A stretch of 64,000 nucleotides of DNA from Crocodylus rhombifer (taxonomy: Eukaryota > Chordata > Crocodylia > Crocodylidae). Position numbers and translations under genes: made by a program. Shown one piece after another: positions 61,501-62,929 of this stretch; within the stretch, counting starts at the first letter, position 1; the number at the start of each line of letters is the position of its first letter. The notes beneath the pieces were generated by a model, which was not told the DNA's origin, made no database searches, and saw only the letters and a program-made list of their open reading frames with translations. The DNA lies in the NCBI GenBank assembly GCA_038503035.1, contig JAVSML010018936.1, positions 48,827 to 112,826 on the forward strand, read 5' to 3'.

Positions 61501-62161
61501 ATCACAATTTCGCTGTTTTCGAGACTACCATGAAAAATGATGGTTTTTGTGATTTTGCACAGAATCGATGGAATACTAAATGTGAAATGCTGGCTGCCCA
61601 GTCGAAGCCAATGGCCACTGCAGCATAGCCTCGTAGACCACTGGTGGGGCAGGGGGGTGGTTTATACTGCTGTATAGACTGAACTGCAGCAAGGACCAAA
61701 GCTGCAAACAATCATCTAATACACCCGTGTCCCCTCCAGTAGCTTCCTTGGTTTATGGAGGCACGTGGTCCTTTACTGGACCAACTATATAGTTGGGAGA
61801 CAAGCTTGACAGGCTTTCAGAAACATGCAGCTTGTGGCTGTAAACTGCTGTTTCTTTAATGTAGATGTTTCCCACTGTAAACACAACCATGCCCCATACT
61901 CCTATGGCATGTGCACACTTAGCAGTGCTGCTGAAACAATCACATGACGGACTGTGCTGGCCTGCACACGCTTGTACAGACATGTCTCAGTACTCACCTG
62001 GGCTTTCTCCCTCTTGGCTCGTAGCAGCGTGTCCTGGTAGTGCTGTGCGACCTCTGGGGTCACACCCTCCAGTTTTGCTGCAGGGATCTGTAAGGCCTGA
62101 AGGGTCTTCTTGGTGTCTCCCTCATCTAGCGCTTCATTAATAAGCCCAATGGCTAAAATCC
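1461..62161 (-). CDS. IQGAP2: IQGAP2, partial gene: 23 consecutive coding exons and their introns
   Basis: IQGAP2 is a cytoplasmic scaffold that binds calmodulin, GTP-bound Cdc42 and Rac1, actin and adhesion proteins; this is family knowledge. The 23 exons listed separately join in frame with GT-AG borders and no stop, giving about 1,083 residues. Domain order is internal repeats, WW, four IQ motifs, GRD and RGCT. Assignment to IQGAP2 rests on recalled human sequence, for example [13 protein letters not shown] in the RGCT region and the block [20 protein letters not shown] in the GRD. The IQGAP1 residues at these places differ. The calponin-homology domain and the final ~37 codons were not found and should lie right of 62161 and left of 1461. 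IQGAP GRDs are known to bind Rac1/Cdc42 without accelerating GTP hydrolysis. Introns occupy about 95% of the span and are full of CR1 LINEs, LTRs and hAT-like elements. Confidence 0.96.
1570..2415 (-). other. IQGAP2: IQGAP2 intron, little recognised
   Basis: Intron of 846 bp. A weak CR1-tail-like stretch near 2150-2190 (GGGGTCAGACTAGGAGGTCA) is the only thing I recognise. No other gene is visible. Confidence 0.5.
2416..2538 (-). CDS. IQGAP2: IQGAP2 window exon 22 (RGCT domain)
   Basis: Starts with the G that completes a split Lys codon, then [11 protein letters not shown] and a basic stretch, and ends ...EIEDLQAN plus CA, with donor GTGAGTACC. The Lys-rich linker followed by [16 protein letters not shown] is diagnostic of the IQGAP C-terminus, and the linker sequence matches IQGAP2 rather than IQGAP1. 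Confidence 0.96.
2539..3759 (-). other. IQGAP2: IQGAP2 intron segment, nothing recognised
   Basis: No exon or confidently named repeat is visible. A 147-codon open frame on the plus strand (2986-3429) has no recognisable domain and is treated as chance or as antisense of an old repeat. Confidence 0.5.
3760..5745 (+). mobile_element. LTR-like element, copy 1, split by a nested solo LTR
   Basis: This element shares blocks with the copies at 18122 and 24682: a TATA-containing segment (CCAAT at 3870-3874, TATATAA-type box at 3893-3898) followed by GGGCCTGAGCCAGAGCAGGG, and the block GGAGGTCCCATTAGTGCC at 5131-5148. The last part parallels the end of copy 2 (TTAGGGGGCATCA near 5718). Both ends are approximate. 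The copy is interrupted by a 933-bp LTR at 4194-5126. No gag/pol coding sequence is recognised, so it is best read as a solo LTR or a non-coding derivative. Confidence 0.6.
4194..5126 (+). mobile_element. Nested solo LTR with 5-bp target duplication
   Basis: The element begins TGTC and ends GACA, a terminal inverted TG...CA pair typical of LTRs. It is flanked on both sides by GTTTG (4189-4193 and 5127-5131), a perfect 5-bp target duplication. Removing it restores continuity with the homologous stretch of copy 2 (GGTGGTTTCAGAGGTCCC near 18690). A TATA-like box lies at 4615-4620 and AATAAA at 4913-4918, in the order expected for U3-R-U5. No internal retroviral genes are present. Orientation is antisense to IQGAP2. 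Confidence 0.85.
5746..7284 (-). other. IQGAP2: IQGAP2 intron segment, mostly unrecognised
   Basis: Part of the large intron between window exons 21 and 22. The stretch near 6600-6760 has the flavour of an old minus-strand LINE but cannot be assigned firmly. No coding exon was found. Confidence 0.45.
7285..7375 (-). mobile_element. CR1 3' tail fragment, minus strand
   Basis: AGGAAGGGACCTCTGGAGGT followed by CATTTAGTCCAGC is the reverse complement of the standard CR1 3' tail. Short, 5'-truncated relic with no coding content. Confidence 0.65.
7376..8259 (-). other. IQGAP2: IQGAP2 intron segment with short TTTCC repeat
   Basis: A small simple repeat of TTTCC units lies near 8070-8090. Nothing else is recognised. 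Confidence 0.5.
8260..8426 (-). CDS. IQGAP2: IQGAP2 window exon 21 (RGCT domain)
   Basis: Begins [20 protein letters not shown] after the CATGCTCCAG acceptor and ends ...CLDNLASKG plus AA before GTGAGTACC. This Arg-rich helix is the IQGAP2 form; IQGAP1 carries a different sequence (DIRNQRIYRKLRK). Predicted strongly helical. Confidence 0.97.
8736..8798. repeat. Perfect 16-bp inverted repeat
   Basis: GCAACAACCTACTTTG at 8736-8751 is exactly reverse-complementary to 8783-8798, with a 31-nt spacer. The right arm runs into CCCATGAAAGCTTGC, a phrase common in an amniote interspersed repeat. It is therefore probably part of a repeat rather than a host element. Confidence 0.85.
8869..8899. repeat. 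Perfect 12-bp hairpin with 7-nt loop
   Basis: AGCTAACTACTT (8869-8880) is followed by loop CTTTGCT and its exact complement AAGTAGTTAGCT (8888-8899). It could form a stable stem in DNA or intronic RNA. No function is known; it lies about 70 bp from the other inverted repeat and may be the same element. Confidence 0.85.
9641..9853 (-). CDS. IQGAP2: IQGAP2 window exon 20 (RGCT domain)
   Basis: A 71-codon phase-0 exon. It starts [19 protein letters not shown] after CTCCTAG and ends [12 protein letters not shown] before GTATTTGAG. The block [13 protein letters not shown] followed by QEKKEKI is the clearest IQGAP2 signature in the window. The donor has GTATTT rather than the usual GTRAGT, so it is a weaker site. 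Confidence 0.97.
9854..10285 (-). other. IQGAP2: IQGAP2 intron, nothing recognised
   Basis: A 432-bp intron with no identifiable repeat or gene. Confidence 0.5.
10286..10373 (-). CDS. IQGAP2: IQGAP2 window exon 19
   Basis: The first base C completes a split Asn codon (AA|C), then [20 protein letters not shown] and ...ATSEQ before GTACAG. Connects the GRD to the RGCT domain. Acceptor is CCATTTCAG. Confidence 0.96.
10374..10774 (-). other. IQGAP2: IQGAP2 intron segment with an interspersed repeat remnant
   Basis: The stretch 10570-10690 contains AGCCTACAAAAGCTCATGCC and GTTAGTCTATAAG, wording shared with a widespread amniote repeat and with 8690-8850 in this window. The family is not named here. 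Confidence 0.5.
10775..11340 (+). mobile_element. GC-rich hAT-like remnant with degenerate internal repeats
   Basis: Opens with GTGGTTCTCAACGCTGG, resembling hAT-type termini. The body at about 11095-11270 is a degenerate repeat of words such as CAACCACCCACAG and GGCAGTG-TGG-GGCG. Several long open frames exist in both strands only because the sequence is GC-rich. The right end is uncertain. Confidence 0.45.
11341..12179 (-). other. IQGAP2: IQGAP2 intron segment, nothing recognised
   Basis: No repeat boundary or exon was recognised. Open frames here have no domain content. Confidence 0.45.
12180..12770 (+). mobile_element. Old CR1/L3-like LINE, left part (interrupted)
   Basis: A decayed LINE ORF2 segment, upstream of the RT. 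It ends at the words for SSKSPG near 12745-12765, and the text resumes at 14428 with [12 protein letters not shown]. The two halves therefore belong to one element split by the younger CR1 at 12771-14427. Confidence 0.75.
12771..14427 (+). mobile_element. CR1 LINE, 5'-truncated, RT to 3' tail
   Basis: Carries recognisable but frameshifted reverse transcriptase blocks: [18 protein letters not shown], then [20 protein letters not shown] followed by [11 protein letters not shown], where the catalytic DD pair is kept but the usual Ala before it is Met. Then comes the CR1 C-terminus and the standard 3' tail ending near 14427. It is inserted in an older LINE. Not capable of movement, since several frameshifts are evident. 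Confidence 0.9.
14428..15830 (+). mobile_element. Old CR1/L3-like LINE, right part
   Basis: Continuation of 12180-12770. RT blocks are visible in separate frames: [17 protein letters not shown], then a degraded active site with VVDDTKLVK, then [12 protein letters not shown]. The 3' end near 15740-15820 shows the CACAAGATACCGTGGAAGC wording seen again at 26760. Many stops and frameshifts show it is much older than its insert. Confidence 0.8.
15831..16369 (-). other. IQGAP2: IQGAP2 intron segment, weak LINE tail
   Basis: Possibly more of the old LINE 3' region near 15840-16060. Otherwise nothing is recognised. Confidence 0.4.
16370..17100 (-). mobile_element. Old L3-like LINE 3' region, minus strand
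   Basis: Minus-strand remnant recognisable by reverse-complement tail wording: a GGGTCATCTACTCCAAGCCC start and a later section with CATCCTTCTTAAAACT, as in a CR1/L3 fragment at 45240-45365. No intact coding sequence remains. Confidence 0.55.
17101..17836 (-). other. IQGAP2: IQGAP2 intron segment, nothing recognised
   Basis: No exon, repeat boundary or RNA gene was recognised. Confidence 0.45.
17837..17972 (-). CDS. IQGAP2: IQGAP2 window exon 18
   Basis: GG completes a split Gly codon, then [19 protein letters not shown] and ...DARTILL plus AA before GTGAGTGATG. Acceptor TTTCTCCCAG. The segment after the GRD is variable at its start (EGTGSIN) and conserved afterwards. Confidence 0.95.
18122..19320 (+). 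mobile_element. LTR-like element, copy 2
   Basis: Starts TGTAGCGGGGTACTGGG, matching the TGTAGCAGGGCATT start of copy 3. A TATATAA box lies near 18246, about 125 bp from the start, at a similar position to copy 3. Block AGAGGTCCCATTACTGCCC at 18700-18718 matches copy 1. The right end near 19320 is approximate and no clear target duplication was seen. No coding domains are visible. Confidence 0.65.
19321..20027 (-). other. IQGAP2: IQGAP2 intron segment, nothing recognised
   Basis: AT-richer sequence with no identifiable repeat or exon. Confidence 0.45.
20028..20130 (-). CDS. IQGAP2: IQGAP2 window exon 17
   Basis: Phase-0 start [20 protein letters not shown] after TTGATTTAG, ending ...PTIESLI plus G before GTGAGCTG. 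Lies just C-terminal of the GRD. Residues [18 protein letters not shown] match the recalled IQGAP2 form. Confidence 0.97.
20131..20712 (-). other. IQGAP2: IQGAP2 intron segment before CR1
   Basis: The last part (from about 20460) may already be CR1 5' sequence but has no recognisable coding block. Nothing else is identified. Confidence 0.4.
20715..20903 (+). pseudogene. CR1 ORF1 C-terminal fragment, esterase-like
   Basis: Reads [19 protein letters not shown] and later [20 protein letters not shown], the end of the esterase/SGNH-hydrolase-type domain known in CR1 ORF1 proteins. The D-G-L-H motif carries the expected catalytic Asp and His of that fold (family knowledge). The upstream part of ORF1 is missing or unrecognised, so the protein is a fragment. 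Confidence 0.7.
20960..23981 (+). pseudogene. CR1 ORF2 remnant: endonuclease plus reverse transcriptase
   Basis: Endonuclease start [20 protein letters not shown] is visible at about 21045-21105. After the nested insert the domain resumes with [19 protein letters not shown] and [11 protein letters not shown], so the GDFN and SDH catalytic motifs survive. RT follows with [52 protein letters not shown] and FTDDTKIWG. The motif FDTVSH is changed to SDTVSH. At least two frameshifts break the frame. The reading ends in the C-terminal LAGLI block at 23981. Confidence 0.85.
21205..21386 (+). mobile_element. Short 5'-truncated CR1 nested in CR1 endonuclease
   Basis: About 180 bp encoding [20 protein letters not shown] plus a CR1 3' tail that ends CTATGAATCTATCAATCTAT. 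It interrupts the endonuclease between YRLYGNG and the continuation [10 protein letters not shown]. It is the C-terminus and 3' tail of a second CR1 inserted in the same orientation. Confidence 0.85.
24240..24655 (+). mobile_element. CR1 3' fragment
   Basis: A 5'-truncated CR1 of a different subfamily. It encodes a degraded C-terminus ([15 protein letters not shown] then [15 protein letters not shown]) and the 3' tail with GGACTCGATGATCTCCCGAG. It lies directly after the larger CR1 in the same orientation. Confidence 0.8.
24682..26110 (+). mobile_element. Solo LTR-like element, copy 3, with 5-bp target duplication
   Basis: Starts TGTAGCAGGG and ends CCCTGTGACA, i.e. TG...CA. It is flanked by CCAAC on both sides (24677-24681 and 26111-26115). 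A CATATAA box lies at 24816-24822. It is GC-rich, has a tandem repeat at 25240-25470, and has no gag, pol or other recognisable coding domain. It shares its opening and TATA placement with copy 2. Long open frames inside are by-products of base composition. Confidence 0.8.
25240..25470 (+). repeat. About three tandem copies of a ~79-bp unit
   Basis: The words GGTCTGGGG-CCAGGT-AGGC and GAGGCCGCCTGAGCC recur with about 79-bp spacing (anchors near 25261, 25340 and 25420). The third copy has diverged. The array lies inside the solo LTR. Confidence 0.75.
26169..26301 (-). CDS. IQGAP2: IQGAP2 window exon 16
   Basis: The first A completes a split Arg (AG|A), then [20 protein letters not shown] and ...EIINTHT before GTGAGTATG. 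I placed the acceptor at GTCTGAAG because only that restores the conserved FRRFFQ stretch across the junction. A better pyrimidine tract 13 nt downstream (TTTCTTTCAG) would shift the frame. Confidence 0.93.
26302..26744 (-). other. IQGAP2: IQGAP2 intron segment, nothing recognised
   Basis: No exon or repeat is recognised. Confidence 0.45.
26745..27110 (+). mobile_element. Old CR1/L3-like LINE 3' region
   Basis: GTGGAACTCACTGCCACAAG, then a decayed C-terminal frame and TGCTGGGCTAGATGGCTCTG are L3-type 3' words. The same phrase occurs in the old LINE ending near 15820. 5'-truncated and decayed. Confidence 0.65.
27111..29058 (-). other. IQGAP2: IQGAP2 intron segment, nothing recognised
   Basis: Almost 2 kb without a repeat I can name or a coding exon. 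Open frames on both strands are short and domain-less. Confidence 0.45.
29059..29291 (-). CDS. IQGAP2: IQGAP2 window exon 15 (GRD)
   Basis: Starts [20 protein letters not shown] after TTTTCCCAG, ends LSQSHQKF plus AG before GTAGGC. The [12 protein letters not shown] stretch corresponds to the FLRF-x-SPAI motif of RasGAPs and is the core of the GRD. Here it serves Rac1/Cdc42 binding rather than GAP catalysis (family knowledge). Confidence 0.97.
29292..29539 (-). other. IQGAP2: IQGAP2 intron segment before the CR1 nest
   Basis: No recognised feature up to the CR1 fragment. Confidence 0.45.
29861..30625. mobile_element. GC-rich foldback element with long inverted repeat
   Basis: Left arm at about 29915-30225 and right arm at about 30247-30520 are imperfect reverse complements. 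The phrase AGCAGGTAAGTCTGTC occurs on the plus strand near 29922, and its near-perfect complement is GACAGACTTACCTGCT near 30497. The left arm is preceded by a run of 14 G (29861-29874). It is inserted between CR1 halves. A homologous copy of one arm lies at about 38935-39300. Long open frames on both strands here are artefacts of the palindrome. Confidence 0.75.
31390..32111. mobile_element. hAT-like element with internal inverted repeat
   Basis: Terminal inverted repeats TAGGGGTGTGCGAAG (start) and the complement of the end, TAGGGCTGTGTGAAG, differ at two positions. Flanks are GTAGATAC and GTAGACAT, matching at 6 of 8 bases as an old 8-bp duplication. The interior folds back around about 31790: the plus strand reads ACTGAGATGGTGGGGTGGAT on the left and its complement appears on the right. 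Near-identical termini open the copy at 785. Confidence 0.75.
32127..32313. mobile_element. hAT-like MITE with perfect 8-bp target duplication
   Basis: 187 bp flanked on both sides by TGCTAGAG (32119-32126 and 32314-32321), typical of hAT transposition. Termini are CAGGGGCAGGCA and, on the complement of the right end, CAAGGGTGGGCA (9 of 12 matching). No transposase. Inserted into the CR1 directly after the hAT-like element at 31390. Confidence 0.9.
33166..35650 (-). other. IQGAP2: IQGAP2 intron segment, nothing recognised
   Basis: About 2.5 kb with no exon and no repeat I can name. AT-richer parts around 34500-35300 show only short open frames. Confidence 0.45.
35651..35735 (-). CDS. IQGAP2: IQGAP2 window exon 14 (GRD)
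   Basis: T completes a split Pro (CC|T), then [20 protein letters not shown] and ...GEDELLK before GTGAGGACC. Acceptor CTCTTTCACAG. Central helix of the GRD. Confidence 0.97.
35827..35967 (-). CDS. IQGAP2: IQGAP2 window exon 13 (GRD)
   Basis: T completes a split Ser (AG|T), then [20 protein letters not shown] and ...SSVDKI plus CC before GTGAGTATA. Only about 90 bp of intron separates it from exon 14. GRD extra-domain/helical linker. Confidence 0.97.
35968..37506 (-). other. IQGAP2: IQGAP2 intron with an interspersed repeat remnant
   Basis: At 37057-37160 the wording CTTTTATTAGACTAATTGC followed by GACAAGCTTTCA is shared with 61765-61830 and belongs to a widespread amniote repeat I cannot name. 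Otherwise nothing is recognised. Confidence 0.5.
37507..37731 (-). CDS. IQGAP2: IQGAP2 window exon 12 (GRD)
   Basis: A completes a split Lys, then [20 protein letters not shown] and later [20 protein letters not shown], and ...QTGEA plus AG before GTATGG. The region corresponds to the loop where true RasGAPs carry the arginine finger. The IQGAP family is known not to catalyse GTP hydrolysis. At 225 bp it is the second largest exon here. Confidence 0.97.
37732..38149 (-). other. IQGAP2: IQGAP2 intron, nothing recognised
   Basis: A 418-bp intron with a short A-rich run near 38029-38041. No other feature is seen. Confidence 0.5.
38150..38313 (-). CDS. IQGAP2: IQGAP2 window exon 11 (GRD start)
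   Basis: Begins [20 protein letters not shown] after GTTGTTACAG and ends ...LKEEI plus AA before GTATGT. This is the N-terminal helix of the [23 protein letters not shown] is almost unchanged from human IQGAP2. Confidence 0.97.
38465..38620 (-). CDS. IQGAP2: IQGAP2 window exon 10
   Basis: 52-codon phase-0 exon starting [20 protein letters not shown] after CTCTCTGCAG and ending ...YQHLFYLLQ before GTAAGC. Lys-rich helical linker between the IQ region and the GRD. Matches recalled human IQGAP2 nearly residue for residue. Confidence 0.97.
38735..39330 (+). mobile_element. GC-rich repeat related to the 29861 foldback arm
   Basis: The part 38935-39300 matches the left arm of 29861-30625 (GAGGGAGTGGGGC, GGGGGCATGTGC, then ATTTATGTGCAGGGC versus CCGTGTGCAGGG). 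The left end (38735-38780), with GCGCACCAATGTATCGATGC, may be its terminus. No right arm is seen, so this is a half or a single-arm derivative. Limits are approximate. Confidence 0.55.
39410..39585 (+). mobile_element. CR1 3' tail fragment
   Basis: Shows the tail wording GATCTCCATCCTTGGAGGTT, GTTGGGGCTGGTCCTGGTTT and CTTCCAACCCTCACTGTCTA, close to the end at 33165. 5'-truncated. Confidence 0.85.
39685..41525 (-). mobile_element. Minus-strand CR1 LINE split by a plus-strand CR1
   Basis: On the minus strand, RT sequence from 41507 to 40927 reads [40 protein letters not shown] and a truncated C-terminal part. It resumes at about 40272 with [19 protein letters not shown] and the 3' tail down to 39685. 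The gap is filled by a CR1 in the opposite orientation. The element is 5'-truncated and shows several frameshifts. Confidence 0.85.
40275..40925 (+). mobile_element. CR1 with internal deletion, inserted in opposite CR1
   Basis: Encodes [20 protein letters not shown] and [17 protein letters not shown], then jumps near 40510 straight to the C-terminal region and 3' tail ending GTGATTCTGTGATTCTATGG at 40925. The RT DD motif is missing in the deletion. Its host is the minus-strand CR1 (39685-41525). Confidence 0.85.
41611..41819 (-). CDS. IQGAP2: IQGAP2 window exon 9 (linker)
   Basis: TC completes a split Ile (A|TC), then [20 protein letters not shown] and ...[11 protein letters not shown] before GTATGAAG. 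Links the IQ motifs to the GRD. Heptad-like [20 protein letters not shown] suggests a helical segment. Confidence 0.97.
42130..42199 (-). CDS. IQGAP2: IQGAP2 window exon 8 (IQ motif 4)
   Basis: Starts [20 protein letters not shown] after TTCTAG and ends KTL plus A before GTAAGT. Carries IQ-type core [11 protein letters not shown]. Family knowledge: IQ motifs bind calmodulin and myosin light chains. Confidence 0.97.
42298..42369 (-). CDS. IQGAP2: IQGAP2 window exon 7 (IQ motif 3)
   Basis: 24 codons, [20 protein letters not shown] then FKDH, after TTTCCCATAG, with a GTAAGATCC donor. I used the upstream acceptor because it gives the conserved IQ dipeptide. A second AG six bases downstream would delete exactly I and Q. 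Confidence 0.96.
42370..43419 (-). other. IQGAP2: IQGAP2 intron containing a hAT-like remnant
   Basis: A candidate hAT-like element spans about 42814-43121: left terminus CAGTGGCTCTCAAC, right terminus (complement) CACTGATTCTCAGC. No target duplication was found, so this is tentative. Nothing else is recognised. Confidence 0.5.
43420..43503 (-). CDS. IQGAP2: IQGAP2 window exon 6 (IQ motif 2)
   Basis: 28 codons, [20 protein letters not shown] then AHKDQVVK before GTACGG. The IQ of motif 2 comes from the preceding exon (CIQ|SQW). Acceptor TCTCAG is followed six bases on by another AG. Confidence 0.97.
43504..44055 (-). other. IQGAP2: IQGAP2 intron, nothing recognised
   Basis: A 552-bp intron without a recognisable repeat. 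Confidence 0.45.
44056..44226 (-). CDS. IQGAP2: IQGAP2 window exon 5 (IQ motif 1)
   Basis: 57 codons beginning [20 protein letters not shown] after GGATCCAG, with the IQ1 core [18 protein letters not shown] and ending [11 protein letters not shown] before GTAATG. The IQ1 consensus has Leu-Gln in place of Ile-Gln, as expected from recalled human IQGAP2. Confidence 0.97.
44227..44740 (-). other. IQGAP2: IQGAP2 intron, nothing recognised
   Basis: A 514-bp intron with no repeat I can name. Confidence 0.45.
44741..44883 (-). CDS. IQGAP2: IQGAP2 window exon 4 (WW domain)
   Basis: GG completes a split Gly (G|GG), then [31 protein letters not shown] and ...LSREEIQ before GTAGGAGG. Both WW tryptophans and the aromatic YHYYHN stretch are visible. 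In IQGAP1 the WW domain is associated with ERK binding; for IQGAP2 the partner is less clear. Confidence 0.97.
44884..45367 (-). other. IQGAP2: IQGAP2 intron segment with L3-like fragment
   Basis: The stretch 45240-45365 (CATTCTTCTTAAAATGGCAG) is a minus-strand L3/CR1-like fragment similar to one at about 16790. The rest is unrecognised. Confidence 0.5.
45368..46254. mobile_element. GC-rich hAT-like foldback element
   Basis: Left terminus CAGGGGTGGGCAAAATATGG with CCTCAGGCC; right terminus complement AGGGGTGGGCAGTTATTTGG with the same CCTGAGGGCC words, so the ends are inverted. The interior has an inverted repeat (left arm near 45535-45650, right arm near 45840-45965). Target duplication not clear. 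Many long open frames on both strands are composition artefacts. Confidence 0.7.
46433..46600 (-). CDS. IQGAP2: IQGAP2 window exon 3 (internal repeat)
   Basis: TT completes a split Phe (T|TT), then [20 protein letters not shown] and ...[10 protein letters not shown] plus G before GTGAAT. The acceptor is ACGGAAG, with a poor pyrimidine tract, chosen because it restores the conserved F-x-LGI-x-AINEAV junction. It resembles window exon 1 in length and in the pattern IN-EA-GD-TL-AL-P-YG/EG-V. Confidence 0.92.
46601..48639 (-). other. IQGAP2: IQGAP2 intron segment with a weak old-LINE match
   Basis: At about 46970-47240 the wording GGGTCAGACTGTAGGTCCC and the following text resemble an old CR1/L3 5' section. 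The rest (47.2-48.6 kb) is unrecognised. Confidence 0.45.
48640..49007 (+). mobile_element. Old CR1 RT fragment
   Basis: Decayed RT text: [13 protein letters not shown], then [14 protein letters not shown]. It runs straight into a younger CR1 at about 49008. Heavily frameshifted. Confidence 0.8.
49008..50074 (+). mobile_element. CR1 LINE, 5'-truncated
   Basis: Encodes [20 protein letters not shown] and [11 protein letters not shown], then the C-terminal NPTL..EGFL-type region with frameshifts, and a CR1 3' tail near 50035-50074. The QGSVL motif is partly altered (VLQ for VPQ). Same orientation as its neighbours. Confidence 0.88.
50075..52040 (+). mobile_element. Best-preserved CR1 RT copy in the window
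   Basis: 5'-truncated, starting in ORF2 after the endonuclease, and ending in CTATGAAACTATGAAACTAT at about 52040. It is placed directly after the tail of another CR1. The 3' end is a short tandem of CTATGAAA-like units, as in many young CR1 copies. Confidence 0.92.
50078..51940 (+). pseudogene. CR1 ORF2 reverse transcriptase, nearly intact
   Basis: One open frame runs from before 50078 to 51381 and contains the entire RT core: [80 protein letters not shown] and [12 protein letters not shown] with the catalytic YxDD-equivalent A-D-D intact. A frameshift at about 51330 and another near 51590 separate it from the C-terminal frame 51434-51940 ending LDEHLAGVI. The endonuclease domain is absent. 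It cannot be an active element as it stands. Confidence 0.9.
52041..52125 (+). mobile_element. CR1 3' tail remnant
   Basis: GTTGCGGCTGGTCTAGATGT and CCCTTCCAACCCTCATTTTC form the end of another, older CR1 next to the young copy. It may be the tail of the LINE into which the young copies inserted. Confidence 0.65.
52190..54425 (-). mobile_element. Minus-strand CR1-like LINE, another subfamily
   Basis: On the minus strand, RT text reads [20 protein letters not shown], then [20 protein letters not shown] and a mutated active site FTNDTKL, where the first catalytic Asp has become Asn. The upstream part 53779-54174 contains [20 protein letters not shown]. Three or more frames are needed. The 3' tail is at about 52190-52260. 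Confidence 0.88.
54640..55475 (-). mobile_element. Minus-strand CR1 3' half
   Basis: C-terminal and 3' tail sequence: [28 protein letters not shown] and RPWN-like words, with the 3' end near 54640-54700 (CTGTCAGGGGCTGGAAGGAA). 5'-truncated, frameshifted. Confidence 0.85.
55590..55995 (+). mobile_element. CR1/L3-like 3' tail (GGTCAGGAAGG type)
   Basis: Contains GGGTCAGGAAGGAATTTTAC, GGTCAGATTGGTATGGACTG and the tail GACCTCTGGAAGTTCCTTCC. A homologous copy lies at 58740-59130. 5'-truncated. Confidence 0.8.
56047..56137 (-). CDS. IQGAP2: IQGAP2 window exon 2
   Basis: 30 codons [20 protein letters not shown] and ...EEAQK plus T before GTAAGT, after TTTGCTTCAG. Linker between internal repeats. 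WLDEIQ is conserved across IQGAPs. Confidence 0.96.
56138..58739 (-). other. IQGAP2: IQGAP2 intron segment, nothing recognised
   Basis: About 2.6 kb with neither a named repeat nor an exon. The purine-rich part around 58330-58500 shows no coding pattern. Confidence 0.45.
58740..59130 (+). mobile_element. CR1/L3-like 3' tail, second copy
   Basis: GGGTCAGGAAGGAATTTTAC and GGTCAAACTGGTATGGACAG parallel 55590-55995, followed by the tail GATGAAGGTCCCTTCCAGCC. 5'-truncated. Confidence 0.8.
59330..60650 (+). mobile_element. Old L3/CR1-like LINE
   Basis: A decayed [22 protein letters not shown] ([11 protein letters not shown] motif) and [20 protein letters not shown] after correcting frames. The 3' end near 60610-60650 (AGGCTCCTTCCAAACCTAGA). 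Numerous stops. A very old copy. Confidence 0.7.
60651..61997 (-). other. IQGAP2: IQGAP2 intron with repeat remnant
   Basis: A short repeat at 61765-61830 (CCTTTACTGGACCAACTATA, GACAAGCTT) is related to 37057-37160. The stretch 60950-61150 resembles an old LINE but is not firm. Otherwise nothing is seen. Confidence 0.45.
61998..62161 (-). CDS. IQGAP2: IQGAP2 window exon 1 (internal repeat)
   Basis: GG plus a base from the preceding exon, then [40 protein letters not shown] and ...AKREKAQ before GTGAGTACTGAG. It is one copy of the family's internal repeat. The acceptor (TTTGTTTCTAG) is the best supported. An upstream start cannot be ruled out, since FLGILAI would also align with window exon 3. 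Confidence 0.93.
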
Positions 62162-62929
62162 CTAGAAACAAAGGAACACAAGGACAGTTTCTGATCAATG
62201 AAGAAAGCACATGCACTAGTCCTTCCCAACCTGACATCACTTGAGCATTACAATATTTTTAATAGAAACAGTTTTTTGCTAGTAATGAAAGTTGCACGGT
62301 TTCTTCATATGATGAGCACCCACTCAGTGGGCTGCATACTGTACAAAAATGAGAGGCCTCAGTGACTGCAGAGAGAGACAGAATTCTGACAAAACTCATT
62401 TTGCAGGTGTGTACATAAGTCTTTTCCCCAAATTAGCCTCGAGGACCAGCAACCTGGATACTTTCAGTGTATGATATGTAGCCACATTTTAGTTGCACAT
62501 TCCTAAAACTGTGTATGCATTCACCCACGAGCATAGCTGAAAAGTTAAACTTGCCATAGATGAAAGGCCTAGTAGCAATTCTGTTGGCTCTATTAGCTGC
62601 CTTTCATGCCATTGCAGGTGGGATGCGATAGGCATATTTGCAGTCTCCAGTAGGAGAAGATGGAAGTGGGTTGGAGTATCTCTGTTGTTGCTTGTTTGAA
62701 AGGACCCATGGGGAAAAAAGTAGGGTTGATCCTATGAACCAAAAGCTCTCTTGTGCTGGCTGCCATAGAACTTGCCAGGATTAATTACTGTTTGAACTTG
62801 AACATATATTGTTATCCCAGTGCAACAGAAGAATGGAAATTGCAACCAGACACCAACCTAGCAGGACAACAATCTCTTCAATGAACTGAAAGTCAAAAAA
62901 GAATCTTATTAAAAAGTCAAAACTTGGTC
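62162..62929 (-). other. IQGAP2: IQGAP2 intron, nothing recognised
   Basis: No further upstream exon was found to the end of the window, and no repeat was recognised before 62930. Confidence 0.45.

Noticed and set aside
61502..61711. Short frames near 61.5 kb as a gene
   Set aside because: No splice or domain evidence. Treated as intron.
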